DNA of 64,000 nt, from contig JAYGXS010000004.1 in assembly GCA_036362985.1 (NCBI GenBank), positions 71,357,769 through 71,421,768 on the forward strand, read 5' to 3'. Source of the DNA: Ligula intestinalis. Its lineage: Eukaryota; Platyhelminthes; Cestoda; Diphyllobothriidea; Diphyllobothriidae. A program made the translations under genes and the position numbers. Position 1 is the first letter of the stretch. The number at the start of each line of letters is the position of its first letter. Of this stretch, positions 9,746 through 30,240 are shown piece after piece. The notes below the pieces were generated by a model. It was not told the DNA's origin. It saw nothing but the letters and a program-made list of their open reading frames with translations, and ran no database searches.

Positions 9746-10372
9746 AAGGGCGGACATTATGCCAGGACAAAGGAGGCACACGCGAAGTGAGACTGCCCCG
9801 GAGCCGAGTTGCTGCTATCAGTTAGGTCACGCTGAGGACAGATGCACAAGCGCGCGTTAGCGAGTGCGCGCATGGCCACGTGGAGGGCAAATGGTGAGCA
9901 AGAACGACTGCCCCTTAAATAGCAAGGCTGCGAGCAGAACGGGGACTCTGTTGTGGGACACGCTGCCGACGACCCGAGTCTGCTGCCAAGAAGAGACCGA
10001 CCACAGAAGGCAAGCTGCTATACACACGGAAACAGAGTTGATGTACTAGCACACCTGACAGTAAAGTACTATCTGTTATCCTGTTCTGCCTTCTCTTCCT
10101 AACACGTAACTGGGGGACATAACTGGTGTTGACGCAGGAACACACTCGGTTACAAAATTTTCCCTAATGCGTACTGAGAAATTGCCTGAGCAAGATTATC
10201 GGTCGCGTGGGAAGGATCGGGCCCAGCAACAACTCGGACGACAGCGAACATAATTGTCACGCAAATACCAAGCCCGCAAGGGAATCGCGGCCACTAACGA
10301 TTCTAACGTGGAGTGTCAAGTCACCGCACCGCACCCCAAGCGGTGACTACAGTGGGTGGCCGGATAGTTATA
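9746..10372. other. Unassigned, probable PLE 3' flank
   Basis: No gene recognised. The position between the PLE-2 nuclease and the TATA plus AATAAAA block suggests PLE terminal sequence. Confidence 0.35.
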
Positions 10373-10570
10373 CTGCGCACGCGCATGACCGCTACGAACT
10401 ATAAATACCGTGCAATCTGTGCATGTTTCACCCTTAGCTGCGCACGGCTCCGATTATCCTACCATCCCCTGTGATAAAGGATTACCGATGAAATCCGAAA
10501 CGTCAGGAAAATAAAACTCTTGTTTCAGTGGTCGCATCTTCTTCTTCTTCTGAACAATAAAACTTGTTGT
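10373..10570 (+). promoter_or_regulatory. TATA box and hammerhead-like repeat, copy b
   Basis: ACTATAAATACCG near 10398 is a good TATA box. About 85 bp later comes GGATTACCGATGAAATCC, then GAAACGTCAGGAAAATAAAA and TGGTCGCATCTTCTTCTTCT. The core CGATGA and GAAAC flank only about five bases, too short for a normal hammerhead stem II. The combination looks like a PLE terminal repeat with promoter and polyadenylation signal. Function is inferred. Confidence 0.4.
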
Positions 10571-10929
10571 GCTGTTGCTACATTAGGTCCGGCGATGTGT
10601 TACGAAGCCGATCAGAGTTGGGAACTAGGGAAATGACACTGCACTTGATTAGGCGTTATGTTCCGGTCCATCGAAAAGCTGTTAAGGAAAAAAAAGCACT
10701 TCTGGGCTTGAAACCTGACAAGTAGGCGGAAAAGGGCAAATATCCAGTTTCTGAGAACAGGCACTTCACCTGGTCCACATCCCTTCCTGGCCTGTGGCAT
10801 TCGACGGGGTCCTGGCCTGTACATTAATTCTTTGCTTTCCACGCTGTGCCCTGGGAGAAGCCTGTAGAATATTTGTACCGCACATGTGAGCGATTGTCAA
10901 GTATGCTCGAAGCAGCAACAGGCGCTGCC

Positions 10930-11167
10930 TGTCCGCGAGAAAACGAAACTCAGTTCTACGCTTGCTCACAGGGTTAGCAGAATGAGCTTCTCACAGACGG
11001 TCATGGATGAGGTTAAGTACTTAAAGGACGCTATTCTTAGAGGTGGTTATCTGGAGGAATTTACCAAGGAATATCTCCAACTAGGTCAAGAAAATCCAAC
11101 TGAAACAGTCGCAACAAAAATGCCATTGCGTACCTATCGCAAGGGTGTTAAGGCTACTACGGTTTAA
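10930..11167 (+). pseudogene. Probable PLE reverse transcriptase thumb fragment
   Basis: An open plus frame ending in a stop holds DEVKYLKDAILRGGYLEEF, which resembles the segment after the RT palm in Penelope-like proteins (E..YL...L..NGYP..F). No catalytic motif is included. The match is short and from memory, so the call is tentative. It joins repeat R without a gap. Confidence 0.4.
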
Positions 11168-11470
11168 TCCTAACGGCTGCGATCTTCCAGGCTCGGTTCC
11201 TCAGAAGATGAGAGACGTCTTGGGAAACCAGAGCTGTAGGAAGATTGTATTTTGTACAGAATAAAAAAGAGAATATTTAGCCGAAAAGTTGGCTCAGTCT
11301 GGCATGGTGTTCGACCTCGACAACCATGTGAGAGAGCAGCGGCGGCGCGCCGGCTCCGCGAGGGGGCAGAATGTCAAGTGAGTCTAGCGTCAGTCATCGG
11401 GGTGGCTGCCGAATCCTCGCTCAGTCTCGCGGCCTTGATGGTGATTGGTTGGACCGCATGAAGATAGAAA
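11165..11470. repeat. Dispersed repeat R, partial copy 2
   Basis: GGTTCCTCAGAAGATGAGAG, ACCAGAG and TTGTACAGAATAAAA align with 4258-4340. The later part (GTGATTGGTTGGACC) weakly matches the TGTGATTGGCTG block of copy 1. Confidence 0.45.
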
Positions 11471-11896
11471 CTGGCGTGGTTGGTGTGTCTCATGTACCAG
11501 TTTGCGTCCGGTCGGAGGCAGACCGAAAAGTGCATTCATGCAAGATCCTGCTCTGAGTGCCCTTATCTGTGACTTTAAGAGTTAGGTGGGCGTTGGGCAG
11601 AAAGGACCACTACATGCCTACCCAGAACGGTCCTCTCAAGCTTGATCTATTAAAAGATCGTTTGCATGATCAGACATACGCTGATTCTGATTTCAAATCA
11701 AGCGCAATGACAAAGCTGTCCTGCTTATTTACTCCCGTTCAAACTGCATCTATGCGTTCACATGCAGTTGTAGACAAACAAATTTTGGGTATACGCGGAG
11801 GCAATCGGGAACTTACTTAGAGGAACATGCGTCGATTCGGTGCAGGTACGTTCAATTAAGAACTGCCTGTTGTAGATTAACGGCTGCGTTAATGTT
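11471..11896. other. Unassigned
   Basis: An 87-codon open frame at 11557-11820 has no domain I recognise and sits between repeats, so it is not called as a gene. Confidence 0.4.
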
Positions 11897-12150
11897 CCTA
11901 TATCGCAGGGTGTTGAGTAAGTGAAGCCCTAGTAGGAATAGTTTATTTTTTATACAGAGGAATGGAGAATGAAAAGGAATACGTTTGACTTCGGAGCACA
12001 CGTCCGCTGGAGTGGCGTGGACCGAAGTAATGTCTTAGCAGCAGACGTCCCAGCGGCCAAAGATTGCGTTCATTGTCTGGGCCTTGGAGGTTACTGGCTG
12101 GAGAGACTGCATCGCCCTAGGCATGCAGGCATCTTATTCACCGCTGGGCG
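11897..12150. repeat. Dispersed repeat R, copy 3, left half
   Basis: TATATCGCAGGGTGTTGAGT and TTTATACAGAGG match copy 1. The repeat resumes at 15656 (TGTGGTTGGCTGTTCAAGAG) after the LINE inserted at 12166, so one repeat R was split by that LINE. Confidence 0.5.
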
Positions 12151-12165
12151 AGACCAGCTTTGCGG
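12151..12165. repeat. Target-site duplication, left
   Basis: AGACCAGCTTTGCGG is repeated exactly at 15641-15655 and delimits the LINE between them. Confidence 0.92.
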
Positions 12166-12515
12166 GGGAACCACAGCAGACGCTTCTTCGACCGCGTTCC
12201 CACCCACCCTCCCGGCGGCCAAGGTCGGCTACACCCATCTCCCTACGTTGGATCAACTATCCTTTCTCAGCCCAATCCATGTTTTTGATGACGGAACAGC
12301 CCCTCCCGGCCACGCTGCTCCGACTCCTCCTCCTCGCCACCGGAAGTGAGGCCAGCCCTGGACCTCTCTGGTACTGCTCGTTCTACCGAGTCCACCTGTG
12401 CCGCCGCGACTGGTCTATACGTTGCGGCTCCTACAATGGTTAGTGCCATTAGCGCTGCAGTGGCCTCGCCAAAGCTGCCGATTGGTCACCCGCCTTCGCG
12501 TGTCCCAGCTGTCCC

Positions 12516-13646
12516 GTGCCCCCTCCGGTCTCCAAACCTCCAGCCCGCCCGGTCCTGAACCCAAATCATCTGGTCTCCGACCTTGCCTCACCGCCTGGTC
12601 TTAAGATCCTCCAATTCAATGCCAACGACCTCTTTGGCAAGCTTGACCAGCTCCTGGCCTTCATGCGTTCGCAAAGCATAGCTGTGGCGGCTATCCAAGA
12701 GATAAAGTGGTCTAACTCCACTAAGGACCCTTCCTGTGCCGATTACATGATCGTCCGTCGCGACCGCGGCCGCAACAAAGGCGGAGGTTTGGCCTTCCTG
12801 GTGGACAAATCCATTGCCCATCACCAGCTACCCCTACTTGGTGCCGATCCCACGGAAGTGCTGGCGACTTCCCTTGACATTGGCCCGCCACCGCTAACCG
12901 TCGTGAACGTCTATATTCCTCCAACTTGCAGTTTCTCTCCCGGTTTTACTGCCTCTATCGCCCCCTTCTTACCTTTTGGAGGCAGTTTGGTGCTAGGTGA
13001 ATTCATCGCCCACCACGACCTGTGGTGCTCTAACTTGGCGGCCGACCACCGAGGAGAAGCCCTGGCTGATGAATTAGAAAACGTTCTCTTTGCCGTCCTT
13101 AACGAGAACAGCCAACCACGGCTCCCAACCAATGGAGCCTCCAGCTCGCCCGATGTTTCCCTCACCAGTCTCAACCTGGTAGCCTCCACCATGTGGAGTG
13201 CGGAAATCAGCCTGGGTAGCGGCCATCTCCCCATTGTGCTCAAATTGGCCACCACCGCCGACCTTATCAAGGCCCCTAACCGGCACTTCAGTAATTTCAA
13301 GCGAGCCAATTGGGCAGCGTTTACGACAGAATGTGAAGCCACGATCGATGGCCCACCGCCTCCCACATGCGTCCACATGGCGGAGCGAGCCCTTCGTCGA
13401 ATACTCCTGGCAGCAGCAAGTCACCACACCCCGGACGGCCACATTCCCCTTTTCCGTCCTAACTATCCGCCCGAAGCCTCCCGCCTGGAACGACAGGGAG
13501 ACGAAATACGGGCGCGTGAATCCAATGACCCGCGCGTTGGCGAACTGAATGGCTTGATCACCAAGACTATCAACGATGGCAAACGCCAACGCTGGCATGA
13601 ACTAGTTGCAGATTGCAATTTCAGCGGCAACTCAGCTGCCACTTGA
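12516..13646 (+). pseudogene. L2-like copy 2 endonuclease region
   Basis: Contains LKILQFNANDL, AIQEIKWSN (catalytic Glu region), LVLGEFIAHHDLWCSN (GDFN.H is changed to GEFIAH) and GSGHLPIVL (the family SDH is SGH). These changes at conserved Asp residues, plus the stop at 13644, mean the nuclease is dead. The intact copy keeps GDFNAHHDLW and GSDHLPI. Confidence 0.88.
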
Positions 13647-14094
13647 AAGCTTTTACGCAACCTGACCAAGCCCTGGGCTGAAACATCTAACCAGTCTATT
13701 AGCTTCGGGGATGGAAAGTTCATTTCCAACAACGGTAAGATCACCGCAAAGATGAAAAAGATGTTCCTGCCCCACTCGGTATCCAGTCCCAAAAGCCAGC
13801 GCTCCCTTCTTTGTATTCTTCATAAAGCCCCGCCCCCAGAAATTTCCTTTTCAGCCGATGCCATCCTCACCACCGTCAAAAAACGAGAGCTTCGAAAGCC
13901 TTAGGGCCAGATGGTCTGGCGCCCATCCATGTGCGCCACATCGTTCCGAAGGTGGCTGCCTACCTTGCTGTCCTCTTCAAACTTTCGCTGGCTAATTAAA
14001 TCATCCCCGATTGCTGGCGCCAGTCGATCATTAACCCTCTGGTCAAAGAGGGCTAGGACCCCAGCCTAGCGACCTCTTATCAGTCCTCAGTCCA

Positions 14095-14808
14095 TTGGCG
14101 AAGATCCTAGAACGGCTCATCCACCCAATTCTGAGGTCTGCGGTGGAACTATCTTGTCATCATCATAGTTTCCGATCGGGTCGTGGGACAACAACGGCGC
14201 TTTTCGAGCTCAGCGACGCTATCCTCGAGGGCTTCAATCAACAGAAGCACGCTTCGCGGACCGTGGCAGTCTCAATTGACCTGTCACGAGCCTTTGACTG
14301 CGTCCGCCACGATCAGCTCCTGCACGACTTGATCTCCCTGAACGTCCCGACTGGCCTGGTCCGATGGTTGGCGGCTTACATCCGTGGCCGTTACGATCGT
14401 GTTCTTTTCCGGGGCGCTCTCTCTAAGTCCCGTACGCAGACCTGCAGCGTCACTCAAGGCCCTGTGCTCAGCCCGACGCTCTTTAACATCTACATGCAAG
14501 AGCTCCAACTCCCCTGGGCTACTGCTACTTTCTTCTGCCGGCACCATGACATCGATCAGGCTGCACAGCTCCTCACGGAGTTCATGCCTGATGTCGAAAA
14601 ATTCTTCGCTCAGCGTGGAATGAAGATCTCGGCAGCTAAGTCATCCGTAACTGTTTTCACGCTGGATCCGAAGGAGCTTAATCGTCACGTGGTCATCACC
14701 GCCAATGGGGCGTCCTTACCGCTCGTCCGCAAGCTCATGCTCCTTGGTGTGCGTTTGATCCGCTTTTCACGTTCGCAGATCATGCCAGGAAGGCCGCAGG
14801 CAAAGTGA
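14095..14808 (+). pseudogene. L2-like copy 2 reverse transcriptase fragment
   Basis: Starts at the LAKILERLIHPIL block and includes SVAVSIDLSRAFDCV-type sequence (AVSIDLSRAFDCVRHDQLL) and LSPTLFNIYMQEL. The stretch that should hold SYADDITFF is deleted between YMQELQLPWA and FFCRHHDI, so the catalytic Asp pair is lost. Confidence 0.88.
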
Positions 14809-15617
14809 GCCGCTGCACCAAAGTCCTCAAGTCTCTAGCAGGCACATCCTGGGGCTGCGCGAAAGAGACTTTGACGACTACATTCAAGACACTGGCCAAG
14901 CCACATCTAAATTACGCGGCACCAATCTGGTCTCCTACGACGAGCTCTTCCAGCCTGCGCCGCCTCCAGTCAGCACAGAACGCTGCCCTCCACACGATCA
15001 TGGGTTGCTGTAAAATTTCGCCTATAGATAATCTTCATGCAGAGGCTTCTGTCTTGCCGGTCGCACACCACAACACTCTCCTTAGCCGGTTATTCTGGTG
15101 GACTTGTTCGCAACCCGGTCATCCCGCTCATCACCGTTGCAACGCTCCTGAGCCCAACTTCAAAGTCCAGCCGTCCATTCAAGCACTCCACAAGGAAGCT
15201 GTTGCCTCGTCTCTCGCGGATCTGCCTGTTGATAGCTCTGCCACCAAGACAGGCATCCAGCGTCTCCACCAAAGAGCCGTTGTCGAGGAGAAACGGTGTT
15301 ACCGTCCCCCGGTCCCTTTTGGTGGCTATCCACCTCCGATCGCGGCCTCAGAAAAACATCTCTCGAGGGTCACTCGCTGTACTCTGGCTCAACTGCGCAG
15401 CGGCTACTCAATGGTCCTTCACCAGTATCAACATCGGCTTGACCCATCCAAAACCGACTACAGCGCTTGTCAGCATGACTATCAGCATCTGTTCGCCTGC
15501 AGTTCCCGGCCAGGCACCCACCTCACGCCCGCGGACCTGTGGCTCAAGCTGGTCGAGGTCTCGGCTTTTCTCCATCTCCCAACTACTCCCAGTTTGGATT
15601 CCGGCGGAGATTTCTGA
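14805..15617 (+). pseudogene. L2-like copy 2 C-terminal region
   Basis: Matches the C-terminal third of the intact copy: SRCTKVLKSLAGTSWGCAKE, LRRLQSAQNAALHTIMG and HLFACSSRPGTHLTP. The paired cysteines before HLFAC (CCPDCGVSPHDC in the intact copy) are mutated here. Confidence 0.85.
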
Positions 15618-15640
15618 TCCAACAATGGGCTACGACACAC

Positions 15641-15655
15641 AGACCAGCTTTGCGG
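15641..15655. repeat. Target-site duplication, right
   Basis: Second copy of AGACCAGCTTTGCGG; see 12151-12165. Confidence 0.92.
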
Positions 15656-17621
15656 AATCTGTGGTTGGCTGTTCAAGAGGCTGCCTTCAGTGCAGGCACA
15701 CGCTTTAGCAGCGGTGGGCCTTGAGACATGTTTGCCTATGTGGAGTAAGTCACCACACCTACGTCAGGCAACAATCGGAACCCCCCTATGCCCGCTTTGA
15801 AGCCGCAAATGTACAGAGAAAAGAATAACCATGTCAGTTTTTACGCCACCACACGTATTTTGCTTCGCATTGCCATGCAAGAGTGCGGTAGATGCTGCGC
15901 AGGCTCGCTTCATCGTAAAATAATTCACACGAAAATCATCAGTACTAAACCAACTTCGTGGGATACATGGTGGCCGTCACTGTTCACGAAACACGAACTG
16001 TTAGTCACTGGCATGCTAAGCTTAGGAGGCGCTCACCATCACTGCCCCTGGGCGTATGGTGGATATCAGCGAAGTCCATAGTCGAACTGTCATTGCTGAC
16101 AGTTTTACCTATCCACCGGAGGTGAACGCTCGCCCGGGTGTCTTACAAATCGGCCCAGTTGAAGTGTAGGACGCGTGTAAGCTCACATTCCCCTCTGCTA
16201 TGCTTGTTGTAAAAATAGGGTGCATGTCAGCTATTGATTGACTATATTACTGGAATATGCTATTCGCTGGTCTTAGTAAGTCAGATTACTAGAATTAGCA
16301 CTCTTAGCCTTTGGTGGACAGAGGTGAAAGGGTCTAAACCAAGGCAAGCTCTGAGGTGTTCTGGGCATAAAACATATATTAATTCGGAAAAGCTTAAACC
16401 CAAACTCTCCCTACTTTTTGAGATCGAGGTGATATGAGCCCCGGCGTCGACTTTAAGCAGCAATATCCCTGAAAAATACTAACGTCAGAAATAGTGCCTG
16501 CATTACCGACACTCACCTACACTCCGAGTTCGTAATGGTAGTAACAATAGCAGTGCCAGTCTTGGTTTCCTCGAGGCTGTCTTGACACGTACTGAAAGTG
16601 AGTGAGTGTAGTGTGGTAATGCCAGAGCCAAGTCTAGTGTCACTTAGCACTAAGTTAGGCGGTGCTCTGCCCTGTATTGGAGAAAGTGGTCTACGCTTGA
16701 GCCCGTTCGGTCGTCTTAACATTGTCTTCTCACCGGTTCAACGGGGTAAGGATTTAGAGTGCGGTAGACAGTTGCGCTTCTATTTCGCTCTAATCTCGCC
16801 TCTAGCTCTAGTCACCATCCCTGCTCTTGGGCATATGGTGGACATAAAAGAAAGCGATGTTCGAACTATCAAGTCTGTGAAGGGAACAATACCACTCCTG
16901 CCACATGACTGCTTAATGCCTTACTCCGGGCAGCCTTAATCAGGTTTGCAGAGGCTTTGCTCAGCCGAAAACACGCTCACCTCATCCACCGCTCGTACCA
17001 CGCCCATCCACATATCCGACCAACATCTTTTTACGATCGTGCGTATTTGGGTACAATTGAATAATTCATCGGAACCCATGGTGAAAAACATGGCGTCCTC
17101 CATGTAGGTCTCGGCCCCACCACAGCAAGGCTTGAGCACAGTAAACTGTTGAGCGAGCAACCAGACTCAAGTGCGATTAAACTTGCGGTCCTCAGTCGGG
17201 TTCTCGTGTTTCCGGTGGTAAAATCACTGGCTGTACTGAAATTTCCCTCTTCCTTGCTGCCCTAGTTTCGAGGCTGCAATATATTTCACAAACAGACCAA
17301 ACTAGTTGTTTAATTACCAGGTGTGATCGTCCTAGAGTCTTCTTCCATTGAACAGCTAATCCTATGAATATACAGTGACCATTAATAGTTTAACAAGGGG
17401 TTAGGAAATGTAGGACATCATTAAATTCTCTATGTTTCGCCTCCCTTGCCCTTCCTGAAAATAAAAACTATTTTTAAACCGGAATTACTATCAAACCCGC
17501 GCGGGAGACTAGAAATGAGGCAGGAGAAAGGACTTATTACTCAGTTATGACAAAGGCCGAAAAAAAGCCCATCGAATTCAAAGGTGCATATATGTACATA
17601 TGGCAATGAACGGGAGAGCAG
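15656..17621. other. Intergenic between repeat R and OSGEP
   Basis: 15656-15700 is the right half of repeat R copy 3. CACCATCACTGCCCCTGGGC (about 16033) and CACCATCCCTGCTCTTGGGC (about 16812) begin two diverged copies of a short dispersed repeat that continue GTATGGTGGATAT / ATATGGTGGACAT. Nothing else is assigned. AT-rich sequence at 17380-17600 is the likely 3' flank of OSGEP. Confidence 0.5.
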
Positions 17622-26610
<8,989 letters not shown>

Positions 26611-26799
26611 TGTGTATCCACAAGGCGCTGAAATATAGAAAAGAAGGCAACTTCCTTACAAAAAACAAGGTGTCAAACAGCAGAACACGGGGAGCTTGAG
26701 TCCATGGTCTTATTGGACACGCGTATTGACAAAATTCCGAGCATATTTGTCGCCATTAGGAATATCGAAGGCGGTTTAGCATGGAAGGTAGTTGATCGG

Positions 26800-26990
26800 T
26801 AAAAGACTGACAACAGATGGCCAGATAGTATTACCTGCAAAGACAAGGGAGACTGGAATAGTCATTTCTCGCTTGTTAGCCACCGTCAGCCCGTCATTCC
26901 CAGATCTAAGTGGCGTCCCACCCGAGCCCCGAACTCGCGACCTTTTTGATTAGAGTCAAGCGTCGTTACCACTGAGCCACGAGCTGGTTG
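26800..26990 (-). repeat. tRNA-derived SINE-like repeat
   Basis: On the minus strand TGGCTCAGTGG (26979-26969) fits the Pol III A box, and GAGTTCGGGGC (26936-26926) sits at B-box spacing and nearly fits it. The body downstream (GAAATGACTATTCCAGTCTC, CTTGTCTTTGCAGGTA) recurs in part at 1630-1680. The cloverleaf is imperfect, so this is a SINE rather than a tRNA gene. Confidence 0.6.
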
Positions 26991-27021
26991 TCTCGCCGGT
27001 TTAGGTCAAGAAATATTGACA

Positions 27022-27168
27022 CTCATTGATGTACGTCCACCAGACCGCTAGGGGAATTGATCTGATCCGCTCTGCCTGTGGTCTCGCCAGAGGCCCTGAC
27101 AGCCGGTGATGTAGGCAGAGTGGGACAGGTGAGTTTCGCTAGCGGTCGGGTGAACGTTTATCAATGAG
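27022..27168. repeat. 147-bp foldback element
   Basis: The left arm CTCATTGATGTACGTCCACC, continuing AGACCGCTAGGGGAA, pairs with the reverse complement of the right arm (CTCATTGATAAACGTTCACC, continuing CGACCGCTAGCGAAAC) at roughly 83 percent over about 35 bp. The inner parts (CCGCTCTGCCT and AGGCAGAGTGGG) also pair, so nearly the whole unit can fold. It is a small MITE or an RNA hairpin; no coding. Confidence 0.65.
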
Positions 27169-28202
27169 TAACAGATGGTCAGTCTGTCCCAGAAGGCCTA
27201 CTGATGGTGGATGGTGGAAAAAAAACTACGGTAAAGGTTTGGCGGAAAATAGGCGGTAGTTAAGGAATTTACACGCAGTTGCAGTCTGAACTTCGGAACC
27301 TTATACAAAATAAAGCAAGCTAGGCCTGTGACCAGAGGCTCCTGGTAACCAGACTCTAGTTTCTGTAGCTAGGTGCCAATGAACCAAAGCAATAGACAGC
27401 TCTTTTAATAAGCAATACAGACAGCTGTAGGGAAAGTTCCTGAAAGGATACCCGATGCTCAATTATGGTGTTCATTTTTAAGGGGTCAAAACTACTTCTA
27501 GGGAGTTGTTTTTTGGTCAGTAAAAACTTGAAATGATTTGGAAGGATATCCAGTATGAAGAAGAATAGATGTAAAACTTGCAAAGAGAGGCTGCCATAGA
27601 AGCAATCCACACGAAATCACAAGAAAATGTGGCGTACAAAGTATATTTACATAAAAAGATCGCAACGCGTTAAAAAAACAGGTAACATCTGTGACGACGG
27701 AGCTTGTGCTTTCCGGGCTGTTGCTCAATTGAAGATAATAGTGTAATTATATGTTCCCTTGTTTCTTTATTTACCGAGGTGATGTGCGGACAGTAGAGCT
27801 CGCTTCAAAGGCAGCGAGGATGAAGATGGCGGAATATCCTAGGTGGCCTTCCCCGATGATTCAATAACCACTGAAAGGAAAAAAACGAGAATAATCTTGA
27901 ATAAAATATCGGTAATCTAAAAGTGCAAAATAGTTCCGCAGTCTATCGATATAACAAAAGGAAAACACTAAAGACAAATAATCTGCTGCGGTTGACTGGT
28001 GGGCAAATATTTTGGTTTCGCCTTAATGAACATGAGTTTTCTACTTCAAGATTCAATATTTGTCAGAGAGACTGTAACAGCATGATTCTTACCTGAATAA
28101 TCGTGTCAAAACCGTGTCCTGAAAATCATGTCACTAAAGCCGAACCGAATACGTGCATGCTGATAGACTAATCTTGTCGAAGGATGTAATCATATTTGCG
28201 CG
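27169..28202. other. Intergenic, no gene seen
   Basis: AT-rich, with stops in all frames at normal density. I recognise no element or exon. Confidence 0.55.
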
Positions 28203-28223
28203 CACACACACACACACACACAC
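28203..28223. repeat. (CA)n microsatellite
   Basis: About ten uninterrupted CA units after GCGCG. Confidence 0.9.
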
Positions 28224-29859
28224 TTCTGGACACTTTTTTATACTCTGCTACGCAGTCGTGCGCATTTTACCCCTGACTGACTCCCCTTTTTGGTAATTAT
28301 AGTCTGCTTTTTGAGTATCTGTAAGCGCATTTCCGAAAGAATATATCGACGTGGACTACACCGCGAGGTCAATAACAAATTAGGACGAGCAAACTAAAAT
28401 GCGAAAGTTACCTGTCAAACACCTCGTCTTCCCCATTTAAGATGGAATCGTTTTCTCTATACAACGACACGAGTTGGTCGGCGCGTCAGAATATGGAAAC
28501 TTTCAGTCTACTCAGAAACTAAAAAGAGGAGCCCTGTGTACATGAATTGCTGCAAGAGTAGACCCAGCATACATATTTGAACAGTCTTCTGGAGATTATC
28601 ATGTGGGCCTCGACGGACTAGCCCTCAAACGCACGAACACTGTTGGTCGGGACACATATTCCTGCACCGGTAAAAGCCATGGACAGTGGTGAGCACGTTC
28701 ACTTAGGCCGGCCAAGGCAGATGAATGATCAGTTTTATGCAAATTAGAAAGGTAAAATAAGCTGCCTATCGACAACCAACCGACAGTCTGGAAATGCACT
28801 GGAAGACTATGGAATAGTTTTGGTCAGATTCAGATGGAATTATGAAGCCTATGGTAAATGAACAGTGCGTGATAAATAATATAATTCAACCATGATAAGG
28901 CACTAAACGCGCAGACGTTTCGCATTTACGTAAACTTCTTAGATTTTTTAAAAACTCAAACGACTTCCGAAACCCTTGACAATGCACAGGTATTTTATTA
29001 AAAAAAGCGACCAGTTTTAAAGAAAACTATTGCATATTTTCCAGGGCAGTTCGGCTCCTCTGTCCTGTTTTTTTTAAAACAAATATAATGAAAAGTCGGT
29101 GCTCTCGGATGGGCTGAAACGGCAATAAATAATAAGATACGCCCTGTCAAAACTGATGTCAGTCACGCTGTTCTGCCAACTATGCGACTTTGTAGCCACT
29201 GTATCATACTGCAAAGTACAAAAAATTCGACAGATTTGCATGAATGGACTGAGGATACTTGGAAACGTGTTCCGGATGTCAATGGTGTGATCGTGTGTCA
29301 ACAAAGATGGCCAGTGTTCCTTACCTATCTGCAGTTGAAATCTTTCCACCACTCTCGTTATCCATTAGTTTTCCGTTTTCTCCACAATCAGATAAATGCA
29401 TAACCCTTCGCCAAAGTTGCCAACAGTCCTGCAATCTCCGCCGGTGTCTAATTGATTTCACGGAACCACATTCTACACCAAATTGATCCTCCGTACAGTA
29501 CCTCATTATTAACTTGTATCGTCATACTACATGTTAGCAATTTTATCAATTTAGTAACCGTAAAATCGAGCTCATATGCTCCAAACCCATTTTCTTATTA
29601 TATCCACACATGCATGCTTGATGCGGTTTTTAACAATTCTGTCCAGCGTTTACATAACCAGAAAGCTATTCCAGGTAATCTATTCAACAGTGTGTGCCAT
29701 CCTTGACGTCCTCGACCGCTACAATACAACTCATCAACAAATGCTATCAGGGTCAAATTATACAAAAGCGGATTTGATAGACACTGCCTTGGAGAAGCCG
29801 TTCTGCCTGCAGATAAAGCAACAAGAAAAAAACAGCAACTGCCATCACCTCCATCGTAA
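28224..29859. other. Intergenic with one hammerhead-like motif
   Basis: Near 28950-28905 on the minus strand, CTAAGAAG is followed by the self-complementary TTTACGTAAA and then TGCGAAACGTCTGCGCG, the same GAAACGTC word seen near PLE remnants. An open frame at 29576-29869 is not recognisable. Nothing else is assigned. Confidence 0.4.
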
Positions 29860-30240
29860 TTTAGGTTAGAAATTGGAAACGAATCTTTGACGGTCATAGC
29901 ATTTGACTTTCGGTAGTCAACACATTACCGCAAGTGTCCTCTATTCTTTTTAATGGACGAGATTAGAGAGGACCAAGGTGAAGAAGAACGAATAATGTGC
30001 TTGTCTAGTATGTCCTTGATGACCTGTGTCAACTGTTTCTGGAAGTGAACGGGTACCGGACGAGGAGGTTGACAGATTACTCGAGCCGAAACCGTGTCGA
30101 TATTACGTTATAATACATTCATTCTACTTAAAGTTTCACTATCCCACACGAAAGCTGCGGAGTTCTGGCGAATAATGTTGACGGCATGCACCTGCTCAGA
30201 GGAGAAATTGGGGCAGCCAGGGGATAAATGTAGCAAGTCG
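29860..30240 (-). pseudogene. Ty3/gypsy RT N-terminal fragment (second element)
   Basis: The minus strand reads ARVICQPPRPVPVHFQKQL, IKDILDKHIIRSSSPWSS and, after a stop, CVDYRKSNAMTVKDSFPI. This is the start of a gypsy reverse transcriptase (RQPxRRxPL, IIxPSxSPWASP, CVDYRxLN). The frame is lost after that. Its sequence differs from the gypsy copy at 30665-32373, so it is a separate element. Confidence 0.7.

Larger units (their letters stand above)
12166..15640 (+). mobile_element. L2-like LINE, copy 2, full length, decayed
   Basis: A 3475-bp element with an exact 15-bp target duplication. It runs from GGGAACCACAGCAGACGC to GGGCTACGACACAC. It is the same family as the intact copy at 21972-25481. 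The N-terminal hydrophobic segment is followed by GSEASPGP, where the intact copy has GIEANPGP. Endonuclease, RT and C-terminal zinc motif are present but split by stops and frame shifts near 13646, 13880, 14040 and 14808. About 40 bp around the YADD motif is deleted (14520). Confidence 0.93.

Noticed and set aside
26910..26990. Functional tRNA gene on the minus strand
   Set aside because: The B box is imperfect and the cloverleaf arms do not pair; repeat body follows.
29452..29869. Overlapping open frames on both strands as host exons
   Set aside because: No recognisable domain or splice signals; adjacent to gypsy debris.
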